Of a DNA stretch of 64,000 bases, positions 61,554 through 64,000 are shown piece by piece. The first letter of the stretch is position 1. The number at the start of each line of letters is the position of its first letter. The stretch is from contig NZ_BMMX01000014.1 in NCBI RefSeq assembly GCF_014646155.1, positions 93,402 to 157,401 of the forward strand. The letters run 5' to 3'. Source of the DNA: Mangrovihabitans endophyticus. Its GTDB lineage: Bacteria > Actinomycetota > Actinomycetes > Mycobacteriales > Micromonosporaceae. The translations under genes and the position numbers were made by a program. The notes beneath the pieces were generated by a model. The model saw only the letters and a program-made list of their open reading frames with translations. It did no database searches and was not told the DNA's origin.

Positions 61554-62344
61554 CCGGCACCGCCACGTCCACACCGCGAGCCGTCCCGCTCGCGGTGTAC
61601 GGCGTCGCGGGCCTCGCCGGGCTGCTCGTGCTCGCCGAGGCGCTGCCCCGGCTCGGCGTGGTGCCCGCGCGCTACCTGCCGCCCGCCACCGAGATCCTCA
61701 GCGCACTCGGCCGCGAAGTGAGCACCGGGGCGTTCTGGACCGCGCTCGGCCACACCCTGGTCGCCTGGGCCGCCGGGCTGGCGATCGCGGCCGGCGCCGG
61801 GATCGTTCTCGGCATCGTCATCGGCGCCGTGCCCGGCCTGCGGGCCGCCACCGCGTCCACGATCGAGTTCCTGCGTCCGATCCCGTCCGTCGCGCTGATC
61901 CCGCTGGCCGTCCTGCTCTACGGCACCGACCTGAAGTCCAGTCTGCTGCTGGTGGTGTACGCATCGTTCTGGCAGGTGCTCATCCAGGTCCTGGCCGGGG
62001 TGCAGGACGTCGACCCGATCGCCGAGGAGACCGCCCGCAGCTATGGGCTCGGATGGTGGTACCGCATCCGCTACGTGCTCTGGCCGACCGCCCTGCCCTA
62101 CCTGCTCACCGGCGTGCGGCTGGCCGCCGCCGTCGCACTCATCCTGGCCATCACCGCCGAGCTGGTCATCGGCTCGCCGGGCCTGGGTGCGGAGATCGCG
62201 GTGGCGCAGACGTCCAACGCGCTCCCCGCGATGTACGCGCTCATCGTGGTCACCGGCCTGCTCGGCGTCCTCATCAACCTGGGCGCCCGCGCCCTGGAGC
62301 GGCACCTGTTGTCCTGGCACCAGTCGATCCGGGGGGCGGCGTGA
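61550..62344 (+). CDS. ABC importer permease (SsuC/TauC class), first
   Basis: A 264-residue permease of about six helices. The EAA-like loop reads EETARSYGLGWWYRIRYVLWPTALPYL (in parts: EETARSYGLG, then RYVLWPTALPYL). PIPSVALIPLAVLLYG is typical of SsuC/TauC. GTG overlaps the binding-protein stop as GTGA. It forms the channel with the next gene product as a heterodimer. Confidence 0.88.
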   Translation: MTGTATSTPRAVPLAVYGVAGLAGLLVLAEALPRLGVVPARYLPPATEILSALGREVSTGAFWTALGHTLVAWAAGLAIAAGAGIVLGIVIGAVPGLRAATASTIEFLRPIPSVALIPLAVLLYGTDLKSSLLLVVYASFWQVLIQVLAGVQDVDPIAEETARSYGLGWWYRIRYVLWPTALPYLLTGVRLAAAVALILAITAELVIGSPGLGAEIAVAQTSNALPAMYALIVVTGLLGVLINLGARALERHLLSWHQSIRGAA

Positions 62345-63105
62345 AAAAGATCCTGCTGGCCGTCGGCCTGCCCGTGGTGCTGGTGGCGGCGTGGTACCTG
62401 CTGTCGTACGGCAGTGAGAGCTTCTATGTGCCGCCGCTGCGCACGATCCTCGCCGCGCTCGTCGACACCTGGACTCCCGACCGGTTGCGCGCCGATGTGC
62501 TGCCCAGCGTGCTGCGGCTGCTCGGCGGCTTCGTGCTGGCCACCGCGCTGGGCGTGGCGGTGGGCGTGGTGATCGGCACGCACCGCCGGGTGCGCGCCGC
62601 GGCGGAACCGGTCCTGGAGTTCTTCCGGGCGATCCCGCCGCCGGTGCTGATCCCGGTCGTGATGATCTTCGCCGGCATCGGTGACACGATGAAGATCCTG
62701 GTCATCGTGTTCGGCTGCATCTGGCCGATTCTGCTGAACACGGTCGAGGGAGTCCGCGCCGTGGACAGCGTGCTCAGCGACACGGCCCGGTCCTACGGCA
62801 TCGGCGGACCGGCCCGGCTGTGGCACCTGGTGCTGCGCGGCGCGAGTCCGCAGATCGTCACCGGGATGCGGCAGGCGCTGTCCATCGCCATCATCCTCAT
62901 GGTGATCAGCGAGATGTTCGCCGCCAGCAACGGTCTCGGCTTCACCATTGTGCAATTCCAGCGCAGCTTCGCGATTCCCGAGATGTGGAGCGGCACCATT
63001 GTGCTGGGCCTGCTCGGTGTCGTGCTGTCGGTGCTGTTCCGGCTCGCCGAGAGCCGCGTCCTGTCCTGGTACCACGGCCTGCGCGGCACACAGCGGCAGT
63101 CCTGA
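62341..63105 (+). CDS. ABC importer permease (SsuC/TauC class), second
   Basis: A 254-residue permease homologous to the first, with PPPVLIPVVMIFAGIGDTMK and the loop SDTARSYGIGGPARLWHLVLRGASPQI (in parts: SDTARSYGIGG, WHLVLRGASPQ). GTG at 62341 overlaps the previous stop as GTGA. Having two distinct permeases rather than a homodimer is the less common arrangement in this class. Confidence 0.88.
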   Translation: MKKILLAVGLPVVLVAAWYLLSYGSESFYVPPLRTILAALVDTWTPDRLRADVLPSVLRLLGGFVLATALGVAVGVVIGTHRRVRAAAEPVLEFFRAIPPPVLIPVVMIFAGIGDTMKILVIVFGCIWPILLNTVEGVRAVDSVLSDTARSYGIGGPARLWHLVLRGASPQIVTGMRQALSIAIILMVISEMFAASNGLGFTIVQFQRSFAIPEMWSGTIVLGLLGVVLSVLFRLAESRVLSWYHGLRGTQRQS

Positions 63106-63119
63106 GAGGAGCCTCCGGC

Positions 63120-63899
63120 ATGCTCGAAGTGAGCCATCTGAAGAAGGTGTACGACGGCGGTGTCGAAGCCGTCGGCGACCTGACCTTCACCGTCGATCCG
63201 GGGGACCTGGTCTGCTTGGTCGGCCCGTCCGGGTGCGGCAAGACCACGTTGCTGCGGTGCATCGCGGGCCTGCTGCAGCCCACCGCGGGCGAGGTCCGGT
63301 TGGACGGCAGCCCGGTCACCGGGCCGCCGCCCGGCATGGCGGTCGTCTTTCAGGAGTACGGCCGCAGCCTCTTCCCGTGGATGAACGTACGGGACAACGT
63401 CGAGCTGCCGCTGAAGCAGAAGAAGCTGCCCAAGGCGCGGCGGCGCGAGCTGGTCGACTCCTCCCTGGAGGCGGTGGGGCTCGCCGACCGCGGCGCGGCG
63501 TTCCCGTGGCAGCTCTCCGGCGGCATGCAGCAACGCGTCGCCCTGGCCCGTGCTGTCGCGTACGAGCCGGAGGTGCTGCTGATGGACGAGCCGTTCGCCG
63601 CGGTGGACGCGCAGACCCGGGCCGACTTGGAGGATCTGGTCCGGTCGCTGTGGAAGCGGCTCGGCGTCACCATCCTCTTCGTCACGCACGACATCGACGA
63701 GGCGGTGTACCTCGGGCAGCACGTCATCATGCTGTCCGCGTCACCGACCGTGGTGCAGGAACGGCTGACGGTGGATCTGCCGGCCGAACGAGATCAGCTC
63801 CACACCCGAGCCGACGACCGGTTCACCAAGCTGCGCACCCGGGTCTACGAGCAGATCCAGGCGGCCAAGCGGGGCACCGCCCCCACCCCCACCATCTGA
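63120..63899 (+). CDS. ABC importer ATPase (SsuB/TauB class)
   Basis: A 259-residue ATPase. Walker [15 protein letters not shown]-loop VFQEYGRSLFPW, signature [15 protein letters not shown], Walker B VLLMDEPFAAVDAQTR and H-loop VTHDIDEAVYLGQHV are present. No extra regulatory domain, as usual for SsuB/TauB. GAGAGGAG lies about 10 bases before the ATG. It closes the four-gene importer operon. Confidence 0.9.
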   Translation: MLEVSHLKKVYDGGVEAVGDLTFTVDPGDLVCLVGPSGCGKTTLLRCIAGLLQPTAGEVRLDGSPVTGPPPGMAVVFQEYGRSLFPWMNVRDNVELPLKQKKLPKARRRELVDSSLEAVGLADRGAAFPWQLSGGMQQRVALARAVAYEPEVLLMDEPFAAVDAQTRADLEDLVRSLWKRLGVTILFVTHDIDEAVYLGQHVIMLSASPTVVQERLTVDLPAERDQLHTRADDRFTKLRTRVYEQIQAAKRGTAPTPTI

Positions 63900-63920
63900 C
63901 AACAACCCCCACCCCACCCC

Positions 63921-64000
63921 GTCGCGCCCCGTCGCGCCCCGTGCGGCCCCGTCGCGCCCCGTGCGGCCCCGTCGCGCCCCGTGCGGCCCCGTCGCGCCCC
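63921..64000. repeat. 10-base tandem repeat running off the window end
   Basis: Eight consecutive 10-base units fill 63921-64000: five GTCGCGCCCC and three GTGCGGCCCC, alternating after the first two. The array starts 22 bases after the ATPase stop and continues past the window edge. It resembles in kind, but not in unit sequence, the repeat tracts at 27.66-28.09 kb. No gene is supported here. Confidence 0.88.

Overview
The window is high-GC chromosomal DNA from an actinobacterium, most likely of the Micromonosporaceae (Actinoplanes/Micromonospora type). The evidence is the strongly GC-biased third codon positions, many GTG starts with GTGA/TGATG gene overlaps, a BldC-type regulator, futalosine-pathway menaquinone genes and many partner-switching (STAS / RsbW-like / PP2C) regulators. 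I see no rRNA, tRNA, CRISPR array, transposase or phage gene, so this looks like core chromosome.

Layout. 1-7.3 kb: the N-terminal end of a membrane protein, mqnE, a secreted NlpC/P60 hydrolase with a low-complexity tail, a Pro-rich tail-anchored protein and a DEAD-box helicase. 7.4-13.4 kb: a glycolipid-binding-type protein, an Lrp regulator, bldC, a late menaquinone set (UbiX-, UbiA- and UbiD-type genes) and a small helix-turn-helix protein. 13.4-19.5 kb: a six-gene leftward operon for haem and cytochrome c maturation (hemL, phosphatase, thioredoxin-like lipoprotein, ccdA, resB, ccsB). Together with mqnE and the UbiX/A/D genes it supplies the quinone and cytochrome parts of the respiratory chain.

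19.5-37.8 kb is a signalling region: an orphan STAS protein; a response regulator with a 1485-residue soluble hybrid histidine kinase carrying a poly-HAMP array; an ATPase-GAF-PP2C protein; an MBL-fold protein; a prolyl oligopeptidase; an FAD oxidoreductase; then a stressosome operon in the order rsbR-rsbS-rsbT-(ATPase+PP2C)-histidine kinase-(receiver+PP2C), with another STAS protein divergent from it. No sigma factor is encoded here, so the final target lies elsewhere.

37.9-54.3 kb: mscL; a 77-residue protein whose start codon abuts a perfect LexA-type SOS box; a zinc-finger anti-sigma-like membrane protein; CGNR and TetR regulators; an L,D-transpeptidase; a SthA-type transhydrogenase; a four-gene ABC importer; a reductase; a Tat-exported phosphoesterase; two GT4 glycosyltransferases; a phosphodiesterase; and a secreted trypsin-like protease.

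54.3-63.9 kb is a protocatechuate (beta-ketoadipate) module: leftward pcaI-J-H-G-B-D-C plus an IclR regulator, divergent from a rightward SsuABC/TauABC-like importer. The shared intergenic region has two good promoters and three copies of a GTTCGTAT operator half-element, resembling PcaR sites, so uptake and catabolism are probably co-regulated. Two GC-rich short-tandem-repeat tracts (27.66-28.09 kb and 63.92-64.0 kb) sit just downstream of genes.

Gene starts were chosen by reading frame, ribosome-binding site and family length. Functions come from recognising family motifs by eye, without any database search.
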